In this document: positions 8,101 to 16,736 of the stretch, piece by piece
Layout of the letters: each line of letters begins with the position of its first letter
How positions within the stretch are numbered: the stretch's first letter is position 1
Translations under genes and position numbers: made by a program
From: Arthrobacter_E sp044748305
GTDB taxonomy: Bacteria > Actinomycetota > Actinomycetes > Actinomycetales > Micrococcaceae
NCBI RefSeq assembly: GCF_044748305.1
Contig: NZ_JBIVFT010000003.1
Span: 186,001 to 250,000, forward strand
DNA length: 64,000 nucleotides
Direction: 5' to 3'
Notes under the pieces: model-generated
What the model was told of the DNA's origin: nothing
Databases searched by the model: none
The model's input: the letters and a program-made list of their open reading frames with translations, nothing else

Positions 8101-9174
8101 TCATAGAACCGGCGATCCCTGAACCGTACCCGGGTCCTCCCCGCCCAGAAGCAGCGGGACCACCCCTGTGGACCGGCCCGCCCGGTCCAGTCGATGCCCC
8201 GACCGTTTGTCCGTCCGCACCACGGCCTGCCGGCCCAGGACCGTCGCCCCGGGGATCTGTTGCAGCACGCGCAGTTCCAGGGCATGAACCTCCAGAAGGT
8301 CCCGGACCCAGAAGGTGGCCAGCAGATTACAGCGGCCCAGGACCTGTGCGCTCACCCGGCAGCTCGCCTGCTCCGCGAAGAACCGGCCTGCGGGTTCCAG
8401 CTGCGCCGCCGGGACGCTGAGGATGATCGTCACCTCCCGGTGACGCGGCCGGAACGCCGTCGAGAAGTCGCAGCGCAGCGAGACCTGGCCTCCGGAGAGC
8501 AGCTGCTCCGTCCGGCGCCGCGCGGTCTGAGCAGAGACGCCCACCTGGGCACCGAGCCGTTCCCACCCGGCCCGGCCGTCCCGGCTGAGAGCCGCGACGA
8601 GCGCCGCGTCCACCGCGCCGAGGCGTCCCGCCTTCCGGTCCGGCGCACCGATTCCGAGCGCGCGTTCCTGACCTGGGTCGATGGTTCCGAGTCGCCATTG
8701 GGTGCCCTCCCGATGCAAGCGGGTGGCGAGCACCACCTCCCAGCGTGTCACCCCGGACAGTCCCGAAAGCACTGCGGAGACGGCGTCCATGAGCTGCTCG
8801 TAACCGGGGGCGAAGCAGTCGGCCATGACGTCGTATTCGCCCGTCATCCGGGAGACAGTGCCGAAGAAGGGGCTCGCGCAGAGCGCCTCCAGCACCACGT
8901 CCTGCCGTTCCGGTTCGGTCGAGAGGAAGAGGAACGCCGACGATCCGGCCTCCAGATAGCGGGGCCCCGGGGCCAGCGTCACCCAGGCGTCGCCGCGTTC
9001 CGTCAGCGCCGCCCAACGGCGGGACACCGTGCTGGGCGCCAAGCCCAGCGTCGCGCCGAGCACCGACCATTCGGCTCTCGGGTTGACCTCCAGGGCGCCC
9101 ACCAGGGCGAGGTCAGCTTCGGATATTTCAGCGATTTCATTCATGTGATGGCCAATTGTGGAGGATTCGAGCAT
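8101..9174 (-). CDS. Lrp/AsnC-family regulator with two tandem halves
   Basis: About 357 residues, twice the usual AsnC length. Each half has an HTH followed by a ligand/dimerisation-like domain: SEADLALVGALEVNPRAEWS with TVSRRWAALTERG in the first, and VDAALVAALSRDGRAGWERL with SAQTARRRTEQLL in the second. Such double proteins occur in actinobacteria and probably act as pseudo-tetramers. I place the start at 9174 (GGAG just upstream); a start at 9222 would cover the palindrome at 9209-9222, and one at 9144 lacks a ribosome binding site. It is divergent from an MFS-M20 hydrolase pair, which it probably controls in response to an amino acid-like ligand. Confidence 0.75.
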   Translation of the reverse strand: MLESSTIGHHMNEIAEISEADLALVGALEVNPRAEWSVLGATLGLAPSTVSRRWAALTERGDAWVTLAPGPRYLEAGSSAFLFLSTEPERQDVVLEALCASPFFGTVSRMTGEYDVMADCFAPGYEQLMDAVSAVLSGLSGVTRWEVVLATRLHREGTQWRLGTIDPGQERALGIGAPDRKAGRLGAVDAALVAALSRDGRAGWERLGAQVGVSAQTARRRTEQLLSGGQVSLRCDFSTAFRPRHREVTIILSVPAAQLEPAGRFFAEQASCRVSAQVLGRCNLLATFWVRDLLEVHALELRVLQQIPGATVLGRQAVVRTDKRSGHRLDRAGRSTGVVPLLLGGEDPGTVQGSPVL

Positions 9175-9208
9175 TTTCTCCGCAGCAACGGCGGATCCTC
9201 CTAGCTTA

Positions 9209-9222
9209 GTGATGTCCATCAC
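9209..9222. promoter_or_regulatory. Candidate operator between AsnC-type regulator and MFS gene
   Basis: GTGATG-TC-CATCAC is an exact 14-bp palindrome in the 83-bp divergent spacer. Its place between a regulator gene and its presumed target fits an operator. That the neighbouring AsnC-type protein binds it is inferred. Confidence 0.45.
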
Positions 9223-9257
9223 GGACTTCCGTCAGCGTGATCCGAGAGTTGCCATCC

Positions 9258-10691
9258 ATGAACACAGGCATTGCCACCCCGTCCTCCCCCGCCCGGACCA
9301 GTGTCCTGGGCCTGATCGTCGCCATGGCGTTGATCGAGGCCCTGTCCGGCATCACCCAGGGCTACCTGAACCCGATCCTCCCGGCGCTCGGCCCGGAACT
9401 CCACCTTGACGATCCCACCATCAACGGCCTGTTCCTCATCTCCAATGTGGCCTTCGCCGTCATGACGCCGATCATCTCCCGCCTCGGAGACAGCTGGGGC
9501 TGCCGGCTCGTCCTGCGGATCTCCACCGCCACGGTGGCGGCAGGCGCGGTTCTGATGGCCGTGGCTCCCAGCCTGCTGACCATCTCGGTGGGCGTGGTGC
9601 TGCTGACCTGCGTGGTCGGCTTCATCCCGCTCATGATGGGCATCCTGCGCGCCACCCGCCCGGAGAGCACCCGCAGCGGAGTGGGCGCCATGATCGGCAC
9701 CCTCATGATCACGGTGGGTGTCGGCGGCCTCCTCGCCGGCATCGTGGGCGCCGAGCATCCGACGCTCGGATTCTGGATCGCGGTGCCCTTCGCCGCCGTC
9801 GCCCTCATCGCCTCCTTCTTCGTGCCGGAAGGGCTGCCGGCCACCCGGGAACCCATCGCCATCCTGCCCCTCGCGTTGTGCAGCCTCGGTCTGATCGGCC
9901 TCGTGACGGCACTGTCCATGGGGCCGGACTGGGGCTGGCTTTCGGCGCCGACGCTCGTCACGGGTCTGGCGGGAATCCTCCTGCTCGCCCTGTGGGTCCG
10001 GCTGGACCTCCGCAAGGCGACGACGACGGCGGCACCGCGCCGTTTCATCGACCTGCACCTCCTTGCGGTGCCCCGGGTCCGGACGGTCACCATCGCGACC
10101 TTCCTGTTCGGCTTCTCGTCCATCAGCTACTTCGGCAGCAACGGGCTCTTCCTGCACTCCGACTCCGCCGCGGCCGGCTTCGGGTTCGGCATGGGGCCGA
10201 TGGACATCGCAGCGGTCCTGGCCGCGGCCTCGGTCCTCGGCTTCCTCTCCTCCCTGGCGCTTCCGCCACTCATGGCCCGTGTCGGCGAGCGCGGCGGTCT
10301 GGTCTGCGCAGCGGCCATTCTGGCGGCCGGCTTCCTCCTGATGGGTCTGCTGCACGGCTCGATGATCGGCTACGTCGCCGGTTTCGGGGTCTTCTACCTG
10401 GGCCTGGGGATGTATCAGGCAGCCACCCGGACGCTCAGTGTGGAAGGTGTCCCCGTCGAGGAGACGTCCACCGCAGCCGGCCTGAACGAGCTGGCCCTGT
10501 CCGTCGGCATCTCCATCGGGGCCGCCGTCGTCCGCCTCATCTCCGCCGCCTCCGCCGTGAACGGCAAGATCCCCCTGTCCGGCTTCGCCGTCATCTGGGT
10601 GACGCTCGGACTGGCTGCGGCACTGGCCGGCGTGGTCTCCCTCCGCTATCCGAAGCGCACGGCCGCCCTGGGGAACGGGGTTCGCGCATGA
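9258..10691 (+). CDS. MFS transporter, drug:H+ antiporter-2 type
   Basis: 477 residues with 12-14 hydrophobic segments. A motif-A-like loop reads SRLGDSWGCRLVLR after the second segment, and the sequence has the central spacer helices typical of DHA2 (14-TM) proteins. The substrate cannot be read from sequence. The ATG at 9258 follows GAGAG; an in-frame GTG at 9237 is less likely. The stop overlaps the start of the M20 hydrolase gene (ATGA), so transport and hydrolysis of a related amide or N-acyl compound is a reasonable guess. Confidence 0.8.
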   Translation: MNTGIATPSSPARTSVLGLIVAMALIEALSGITQGYLNPILPALGPELHLDDPTINGLFLISNVAFAVMTPIISRLGDSWGCRLVLRISTATVAAGAVLMAVAPSLLTISVGVVLLTCVVGFIPLMMGILRATRPESTRSGVGAMIGTLMITVGVGGLLAGIVGAEHPTLGFWIAVPFAAVALIASFFVPEGLPATREPIAILPLALCSLGLIGLVTALSMGPDWGWLSAPTLVTGLAGILLLALWVRLDLRKATTTAAPRRFIDLHLLAVPRVRTVTIATFLFGFSSISYFGSNGLFLHSDSAAAGFGFGMGPMDIAAVLAAASVLGFLSSLALPPLMARVGERGGLVCAAAILAAGFLLMGLLHGSMIGYVAGFGVFYLGLGMYQAATRTLSVEGVPVEETSTAAGLNELALSVGISIGAAVVRLISAASAVNGKIPLSGFAVIWVTLGLAAALAGVVSLRYPKRTAALGNGVRA

Positions 10692-11890
10692 ACGGCATGC
10701 ACGCGGCCCGGACGGTCACCGCTCCCGAGGTCCACAAGGCCCTGGAAGAGTCCCTGGCCCGCTGGAAGGCGGAGCTCCTGGAACTGAGTCACGCCCTGCA
10801 CGCCGACCCGGAACTCAGCGGCGAGGAGCACCGGGCGGCGGCACGGGTCCGTGCACTGCTGGCCGCCGCCGGGTTCCGCACCGATCTCCCACAGCCGTCC
10901 GCGCCGACCGCGCTCCTCGCCGAGGCCGGGGACGGGGAGCTGGTGGCGGTGTTCTGCATCGAGTACGACGCACTCCCGGGCATCGGGCATGCCTGCGGGC
11001 ACAATGTGAATGCCGCGGCCACCCTCGGTGCAGCCCTCGCTCTCGCCTCAGTCGCCGAGCCGCTCGGGCTGACGGTGCGGGTCCTCGGCACCCCCGCCGA
11101 GGAGGCCGACGGCGGCAAGGTGGATCTGCTGGAGGAGGGCATGTTCGACGGCGCGGCGATGGCCTTCATGGTGCATGCGAGTGGCGAGGACGCCGTGGGG
11201 AACTCCTCGCTCGCCCTGGGCTGCTGGGACCTGAGTTTCAACGGCCGGGCCGCCCACGCGGCGACCGCACCCCAGGAAGGAGTCAACGCCCTCTCGGCGC
11301 TCGTCATCGCCCAGACCGCCGTCGGGCTGCTTCGCCAGCAGCTCCCACGCGACGTCGTCGTCTCACACATCGTCACCGACGGCGGCGCGGCCCCGAACAT
11401 CATTCCGGACCGGACCGCGGCGCGCCTGGAGGTCAGAGCGCCGCGGCTGGACCAGCTGGAATCCGTGTGGGCCGCTGTTCGACGCTGTTTCGAAGCCGGG
11501 GCGCACGCCACCGGCTGTTCGCTGGAGATCACTCCGGCCGGAAATGTCTTCGCCGAGCTGAGGCAGGACGGCTTCCTGGCGCGTGCCTACGCCGAGGCGA
11601 TGGTGCGCCGAGGGCGCGAGGTTCCCGTGCAGTCGGAGCCCCTCGCCTCGACCGACATGGGGAACGTCTCGCATCGGGTGCCCAGCATCCATCCGATGGT
11701 GGGGTACGAGGTGCACGGGGCCGTCCACCACACGGCGGACTTCGCCCATGCCGGGGCGAGCGCCTCTGCTGATCTCGCGATTCTGGACTCCGCCTACGGT
11801 CTCGCCGCGGCGGCGGCACGTGCTGCGCTGGATGACGGAGAGAGGGCCCGTCTGCTGGCAGCCGTGACGCATCGTGACCGCGGACTGTGA
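10688..11890 (+). CDS. M20-family amidohydrolase (M20D, ACY1L2/AbgB-like)
   Basis: 400 residues. Metal-site motifs of M20 peptidases are present: YDALPGIGHACGHN (residues about 98-111), GTPAEEADGGK, and NIIPDRTAARLEVRAP before the lid domain return; a late TADFAHAG supplies the last metal-ligand region. The GHACGHN form is characteristic of M20D enzymes acting on N-acyl amino acids, aminobenzoyl-glutamate or amidated dipeptides. Substrate unknown. It is translationally coupled to the MFS gene through ATGA. Confidence 0.8.
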   Translation: MNGMHAARTVTAPEVHKALEESLARWKAELLELSHALHADPELSGEEHRAAARVRALLAAAGFRTDLPQPSAPTALLAEAGDGELVAVFCIEYDALPGIGHACGHNVNAAATLGAALALASVAEPLGLTVRVLGTPAEEADGGKVDLLEEGMFDGAAMAFMVHASGEDAVGNSSLALGCWDLSFNGRAAHAATAPQEGVNALSALVIAQTAVGLLRQQLPRDVVVSHIVTDGGAAPNIIPDRTAARLEVRAPRLDQLESVWAAVRRCFEAGAHATGCSLEITPAGNVFAELRQDGFLARAYAEAMVRRGREVPVQSEPLASTDMGNVSHRVPSIHPMVGYEVHGAVHHTADFAHAGASASADLAILDSAYGLAAAAARAALDDGERARLLAAVTHRDRGL

Positions 11891-11974
11891 ATTCCATATG
11901 CCGTTCGTGGGAGCTTCCCCTGGACGCCGCCGAACCGAGGTCACAGGCCGGAATCAGACCTCACACTGAGGGGT

Positions 11975-14260
11975 ATGGCATCCACTGAAACAGCCCCGGC
12001 GACGCCCCTGACCACGGCTCGCCGGGCCTGGTGGCGAGCGTCCGCGAACGAACCCCGATATGCCCGGCCCGCCCTGCTGGCGATCCTGGCCATGGCGGCG
12101 CTCCTGTACGCCTGGGGCATCGGGGACAGCCCGTTCCATTCGTTCTACGCCGATGCGGTGCGAAGCATGTCGGAGAGCTGGAAGGCCTTCTTCTTCGGTT
12201 CCTTCGACCCGGCCAACTCCATCACCCTGGACAAGCTGCCCGGTTTCCTCTGGCCCCAAGCGCTCTCCGCGCGCCTCTTCGGATTCCACTCCTGGGCGCT
12301 CACCCTGCCCCAGGTCCTGGAAGGAATCGGCAGCGTACTGGTCATGTATCTGCTGGTGAAGCGGTGGATGGGTGTGAACGCGGCCCTCCTCGCCTGCGGA
12401 GCGTTCCTGTGCATCCCCGCCGCAGACGGCCTGTTCCGGACTCAGACCGAAGATCCGCTCTTCACCCTCTGCGTCCTGTTGGCCGCCCTCGCCACCCAGA
12501 AGGCCGCCCAGACCGGGGCCCTGCGTCCACTGCTGATGGCGGGAGTCTGGATCGGTCTCGGTTTCCAGGCCAAGATGCTGGAGGCCTGGGTGGTACTGCC
12601 GGCCTTGGCCGTCCTGTACCTGGTCATGGCCCCTGTGGCGCTCCGCAAACGCATCGCTCACGTGGCCACGGCCGGTGCGGTGACGCTGGCCGTCTCCTCG
12701 GTCTGGGTACTCGCGGTCACGCTGATCCCGGCAAACGACCGTCCCTATGTCGACGGAACCACTGACAACTCCGCTGTGAGCATGGTGGTGGGCTACAACT
12801 TCCTGAACCGCTTCTCCTCCGTGGGCCTGGACGCCAGCGGCACCGGAAGCATCAGCGCCACCCAGGGCGGTCACGGCGGCCGGGCCGGCGGCGGAGCGGC
12901 TCAGCACGACGCCGGCGCTGCGACCGGCGGAAGCGGAGGTGCGGCGGCCTCTGAAGCGGGCGACCGGGCCTTCCGCTCCGCAGGCGCGGCGCCGGACTCG
13001 GCACTCGGCGCGGGTGGCGGATTTCCCGGTGGAAGCGCCGACGAGAACGGCTGGGGAAAGATGTTCGGCTCCTCCCTGGCATCCCAGACGGGCTGGCTCT
13101 ACCCTCTCGCCGCTCTCGCCGTCGTCCTGGGCCTCGTGTGGCGCCGTCGCGAGCCACGCACCGATCCGGTTCGCGGGGGCTTCCTGCTGCTGGGCCTGTG
13201 GCTGACGAGTTATTTCCTGGTCTTCAGCGCGGGCGCCGTCAACGGGCACACCTACTACATGGGCGTCATCGCAGTCCCATCGGCGGCCCTGGCCGGCGGC
13301 GGTGTCGCATTGATGTGGCGCGCCTATCGGGAAGGCGGCAGGCGGGTCTGGGCGCTCTCCACGGCTGTGGGAGGCACCGCGGTGTGGAGCGCCTGGGTGG
13401 CCGCCCAGTTCCCCGGCTACGGCGTGTGGCTCTCCCCGCTGTCCCTTCTGCTCGGGCTCGGGGCCGTGACGGCCCTGCTTCTGGGACGACCCCATCGCGC
13501 GCCTTCGTCGCCCAGGCCTCGCGGGCGCACCGTTGCGACCGTCGGGCTGCTCACCGGGCTCGCGTCGGTCCTCCTCGCCCCTGCCGTGTGGGCCTCACAG
13601 GTCTTCGCGCCCGGCAGTTCCATGTCCTCGATGATGGGCAACGTGGGCCCGTCCGCGAGCGGAGGGTCCTGGGGTGCCACCGGGCGGACGGCTCTGGCGT
13701 CCGGGCATCGCGGCACCCCGGACGGCGGACGTCTCACGGGCGCGTTCTCAGGATCCGGGGCTTTCCGGGGCGGCGGATCCCGCGACGCCGGAGACCGGCC
13801 AGGGTTCGGCGGGCGGGGCGGCCAGTCCGGGAATGGCACGCAGCTCAGCTCCGCACAGCAAGCGCTGCTCCAGTACACCTCGGCACACCGGGGCTCTGCC
13901 GAGTACGACTTCGCCACCACGAGCTGGAGTGCGGCTTCCCCGTACATCCTCGACGACGGGGCGCCGATCCTGGCCATGGGCGGGTTCAGCGGGCAAGTGC
14001 CGTTCCCCAGCCTGACGGGGCTGGAATCCCTGGTTCACGCGGGCCAGCTGAAGTTCGTCGCCATCGGTGGTGCCGGCGGCGCGATGAACGCCTTCCTGGG
14101 CGGTCAGTCTGCCGATGCGACCGGCCCGACTGCCGCCCTCACGGCATGGGTCACGGCGCACTGCGCAAAAGTCCCGGCCCAGGATTACAGCGGAGCGAAT
14201 GCCACCTCGGGAACTTCCCAGACCTTGTACGAGTGCCTGCCTCAGGGGCGCACAAGCTGA
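11975..14260 (+). CDS. Glycosyltransferase family 39 membrane protein (YkcB/ArnT-like)
   Basis: 761 residues. The N-terminal part has the GT39/PMT layout: a first membrane segment, then a periplasmic loop with FYADAVRSMSESWKAFFFGS and ANSITLDKLPG (acidic residues of the catalytic loop), followed by many membrane segments. These enzymes move a sugar from a polyprenyl-phosphate donor outside the membrane. Two Gly/Ala/Ser-rich insertions are visible, at about residues 293-350 and 555-625, the second with GG/RG-rich runs. The C-terminal 130 residues are soluble (YDFATTSWSAASPYILDDG, then GFSGQVPFPSLTGL), as in YkcB-type proteins. No clear Shine-Dalgarno precedes the ATG. Confidence 0.8.
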   Translation: MASTETAPATPLTTARRAWWRASANEPRYARPALLAILAMAALLYAWGIGDSPFHSFYADAVRSMSESWKAFFFGSFDPANSITLDKLPGFLWPQALSARLFGFHSWALTLPQVLEGIGSVLVMYLLVKRWMGVNAALLACGAFLCIPAADGLFRTQTEDPLFTLCVLLAALATQKAAQTGALRPLLMAGVWIGLGFQAKMLEAWVVLPALAVLYLVMAPVALRKRIAHVATAGAVTLAVSSVWVLAVTLIPANDRPYVDGTTDNSAVSMVVGYNFLNRFSSVGLDASGTGSISATQGGHGGRAGGGAAQHDAGAATGGSGGAAASEAGDRAFRSAGAAPDSALGAGGGFPGGSADENGWGKMFGSSLASQTGWLYPLAALAVVLGLVWRRREPRTDPVRGGFLLLGLWLTSYFLVFSAGAVNGHTYYMGVIAVPSAALAGGGVALMWRAYREGGRRVWALSTAVGGTAVWSAWVAAQFPGYGVWLSPLSLLLGLGAVTALLLGRPHRAPSSPRPRGRTVATVGLLTGLASVLLAPAVWASQVFAPGSSMSSMMGNVGPSASGGSWGATGRTALASGHRGTPDGGRLTGAFSGSGAFRGGGSRDAGDRPGFGGRGGQSGNGTQLSSAQQALLQYTSAHRGSAEYDFATTSWSAASPYILDDGAPILAMGGFSGQVPFPSLTGLESLVHAGQLKFVAIGGAGGAMNAFLGGQSADATGPTAALTAWVTAHCAKVPAQDYSGANATSGTSQTLYECLPQGRTS

Positions 14261-14329
14261 GCGCACCGGGCGGCGAACGCGATGCCAGTCACATTTCCGC
14301 CGGGCCACCGACGCCCGGACACTGGTGAC

Positions 14330-15202
14330 ATGACCCTCAAGTTCGCCCGTTTCGGCGCCACCGGCGCCGAGGAGCCCGTGGTGGTTGTCGACGACGCCGA
14401 TGGCCGCGCGCAGTACTTCAGCCTCCTGCCCCTGACCCATGACATCGACTCCGACTTCCTCTCCCGCGACTTCGTGGGAGTCACACAGGCGGCCCTCGAC
14501 GCCGGAGAACTGCCCCGTGTGGTGCCTTCCGGCCGCGTCGGCGCGCCCCTGGCCCGCCCCGCGAATCTGGTGGGCATCGGCCTGAACTACGCGGCCCATG
14601 CCGCGGAGTCCGGCCTGGAACCGCCGTCGTCGCCCGTCGTCTTCCTCAAGCCGTCCAACTCGGTGGCCGGCCCGTACGACGAGTTCCCCGGTCTGCCCGG
14701 CGCCGGCAAACTCGACTGGGAGGTGGAACTCGGCCTGGTGATCGGCCGTCACGCCCATCTGCTGTCCGACGAGCAGGAGGCGCAGGCCGCCATCGTCGGT
14801 TATGTCCTGGCCAACGACCTCTCGGAGCGTGAGCTGCAGCTCGGCGGGGCGGGCGGCCAGTGGACCAAGGGCAAGTCACTGCCCGGTTCCACCCCGCTGG
14901 GGCCGTGGCTGGTACCCGCCACGGACTCCGACGGCGGCCACTTCGACGTGTCCTCCCTGCCGCTCTCGACGCGCGTCAACGGCGTCGAGTGCCAGCGGTC
15001 GACGACGGCGGACATGGTCTTCCGCGCCGCTCACCTGGTGCATCACGTGAGTCAGTTCATGGCCCTGGAGCCCGGAGACGTGATCATCACCGGCACTCCC
15101 GAGGGCGTGGCGATGTCGGGCCGCTTCGAATACCTCAAGTCCGGCGACGTCGTCGAGATCGAGGCTCCGGGCCTGGGCGCCCAGCGCATCGTCTGCGCCT
15201 GA
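14330..15202 (+). CDS. Fumarylacetoacetate hydrolase-family protein
   Basis: 290 residues. Typical FAH-family signatures: NLVGIGLNYAAHAAES, FLKPSNSVAGPYDEF, DWEVELGLVIGRHA (acidic metal ligands), GYVLANDLSERELQ, KSLPGSTPLGPWLV and PGDVIITGTPEGVAM. Members are acylpyruvases, oxaloacetate decarboxylases or hydrolases of aromatic-ring cleavage products; the exact substrate cannot be chosen. I use the ATG at 14330 because the family fold begins at MTLKFARFG; an upstream ATG at 14282 would add an unconserved leader. A perfect palindrome starts 12 bp after the stop. Confidence 0.85.
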   Translation: MTLKFARFGATGAEEPVVVVDDADGRAQYFSLLPLTHDIDSDFLSRDFVGVTQAALDAGELPRVVPSGRVGAPLARPANLVGIGLNYAAHAAESGLEPPSSPVVFLKPSNSVAGPYDEFPGLPGAGKLDWEVELGLVIGRHAHLLSDEQEAQAAIVGYVLANDLSERELQLGGAGGQWTKGKSLPGSTPLGPWLVPATDSDGGHFDVSSLPLSTRVNGVECQRSTTADMVFRAAHLVHHVSQFMALEPGDVIITGTPEGVAMSGRFEYLKSGDVVEIEAPGLGAQRIVCA

Positions 15203-15214
15203 GCCTCACCCGCT

Positions 15215-15279
15215 CTCGCGAGACGTCACATGAGCACAGTGTTGCCCTCCGGGACTGTGCTCATGTGACGTCTCGCGAG
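15215..15279. repeat. Perfect 26-bp palindrome, CTCGCG family
   Basis: Arms 15215-15240 and 15254-15279 are exact complements around a 13-nt loop. The outer ends read CTCGCGAG and the inner ends ACTGTGCTCA/TGAGCACAGT. It starts 12 bp after the stop of the FAH-family gene and could terminate or stabilise that transcript. There is no T-tract. Confidence 0.9.
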
Positions 15280-15323
15280 CTGCTTGGGTCCGCGTGGCAC
15301 TTTCTTTGGTTGCCCACTGCAAC

Positions 15324-15329
15324 TAGCCT
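15324..15329 (+). promoter_or_regulatory. -10 element of a probable leaderless promoter
   Basis: TAGCCT ends six bases before the ATG at 15336. That places the transcription start at or next to the A of the ATG, and no Shine-Dalgarno is present. Confidence 0.5.
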
Positions 15330-15335
15330 GGGGTC

Positions 15336-16550
15336 ATGACTCTGGATCTCACCGCCATTTACAAAGATCTGCACACCAACCCCGAGCTCTCCTTCCAGGA
15401 GACGCGCACGGCCGGCATCGTCGCCGGGCACCTGCGGGAGCTCGGATTCGACGTGACCGAAGGCGTGGGGCGCACCGGCGTCGTCGGCGTCCTGAGCAAT
15501 GGCGAGGGCCCCACGGTGCTGTTGCGCGCCGATATGGACGGCCTTCCCGTCCAGGAACAGACCGGCCTGGAGTACGCCAGCACCGCCCGGGGAACCGATC
15601 CCGACGGCAAGGATGTCCCGGTCATGCACGCCTGCGGCCACGACGTCCACGTGACCTGCCTCCTCGGCGCCGCCGAACAGCTCGCCGCGGAGAAGGACGC
15701 CTGGGGTGGCACCCTGGTGACCGTCTTCCAGCCCGCCGAGGAAGCCGGCGGCGGAGCCTCTGAGATGATCGCGGACGGCTTCCTGGACCGTTTCCCGCGT
15801 CCCGATGTCGTTCTCGGCCAGCACGTCGCCCCTATTCCCGCAGGCTTCATCGGACTGACCCCGGGGCCGGCGATGGCCGCCGCCGACAGCCTGAACATCA
15901 CCCTCCACGGCACGGGCGGGCACGGCTCCCGGCCCGAGGCCACCGTGGATCCCGTGTACCTCGCCGCCAATGTGATCAATCGTCTGCAGGGCGTGGTGTC
16001 CCGCGAGATCAGCGCCCTGGACACCGCAGTGGTGACGGTGGGCCAGGTCCACTCCGGGACCAAGAACAACATCATCGCGGATCACGCCGTGCTGGGTCTG
16101 TCCGTGCGCAGCTACCGCGAGGAGGTCCGCACCAAGGTCCTCGCAGCGGTGGAGCGCATCGCGCAGGCCGAGTCTGCCGCATCGAACGCCCCGAAGGAAC
16201 CCACGGTCGAGTACTTCGAGCGCTTCCCCGTCACAGTCAACGACCCGAGCGCCAGCGAGCGCGTCGCCACCGTGCTGCGAAGCGTCCTGGGCGAGCACAG
16301 CGTGCTGAACCCGGGTCCGCTCTCCGGCAGCGAGGATGTCGGGGAATTCGCGACGGCGGCCGGCGTTCCGCTCGTGTACTGGTTTCTGGGTGGCGGGGAT
16401 CCGGCTCTGGCCGAGATCGTCGCCAAGACCGGACGGATGCCGGATGAGGTGCCCTCCAACCATTCGCCGTTCTTCGCCCCGGTCATCGACCCGACCCTGG
16501 GCAACGGCGTGAAGGCTCTCGTATCCACGGCTCGCGAGTTCCTGGGCTAG
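15336..16550 (+). CDS. M20D amidohydrolase (hippurate/IAA-amino acid hydrolase type)
   Basis: 404 residues. Motifs in order: LHTNPELSFQE (about residues 10-20), LLRADMDGLPVQEQTGL, HACGHDVHVTCLLGAA, FQPAEEAGGGASEMI, GTGGHGSRPEATVDP and a late GSEDVGEFA. These are the metal ligands and catalytic Glu of the hippurate hydrolase/IAA-amino acid hydrolase branch of M20D. It probably cleaves an N-acyl amino acid in the cytoplasm. It lies between two long palindromes, so it is likely a single-gene unit with the leaderless promoter just upstream. Confidence 0.85.
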   Translation: MTLDLTAIYKDLHTNPELSFQETRTAGIVAGHLRELGFDVTEGVGRTGVVGVLSNGEGPTVLLRADMDGLPVQEQTGLEYASTARGTDPDGKDVPVMHACGHDVHVTCLLGAAEQLAAEKDAWGGTLVTVFQPAEEAGGGASEMIADGFLDRFPRPDVVLGQHVAPIPAGFIGLTPGPAMAAADSLNITLHGTGGHGSRPEATVDPVYLAANVINRLQGVVSREISALDTAVVTVGQVHSGTKNNIIADHAVLGLSVRSYREEVRTKVLAAVERIAQAESAASNAPKEPTVEYFERFPVTVNDPSASERVATVLRSVLGEHSVLNPGPLSGSEDVGEFATAAGVPLVYWFLGGGDPALAEIVAKTGRMPDEVPSNHSPFFAPVIDPTLGNGVKALVSTAREFLG

Positions 16551-16564
16551 GCGCTCCTGATTTC

Positions 16565-16629
16565 CTCGCGAGTCGGCACTTAATCACAGTCCGAGCGCCT
16601 CGGACTGTGATTAAGTGCCGACTCGCGAG
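16565..16629. repeat. Perfect 31-bp palindrome, CTCGCG family
   Basis: Arms 16565-16595 and 16599-16629 pair perfectly with a 3-nt loop. Ends are CTCGCGAG; the inner part holds ACTGTGATTAAGTG. It starts 14 bp after the stop of the upstream M20 hydrolase gene, and the next gene begins 107 bp later. Confidence 0.9.
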
Positions 16630-16736
16630 CGCGGGGACGGCAGAGAGTTCATCTCACGGCCATCCCGGGCTCACCCGCCGACAGAAGCGGGCTGCTTACA
16701 CTCCGGATGCACCCCTACGCTCCCCGGAGGACCGCC

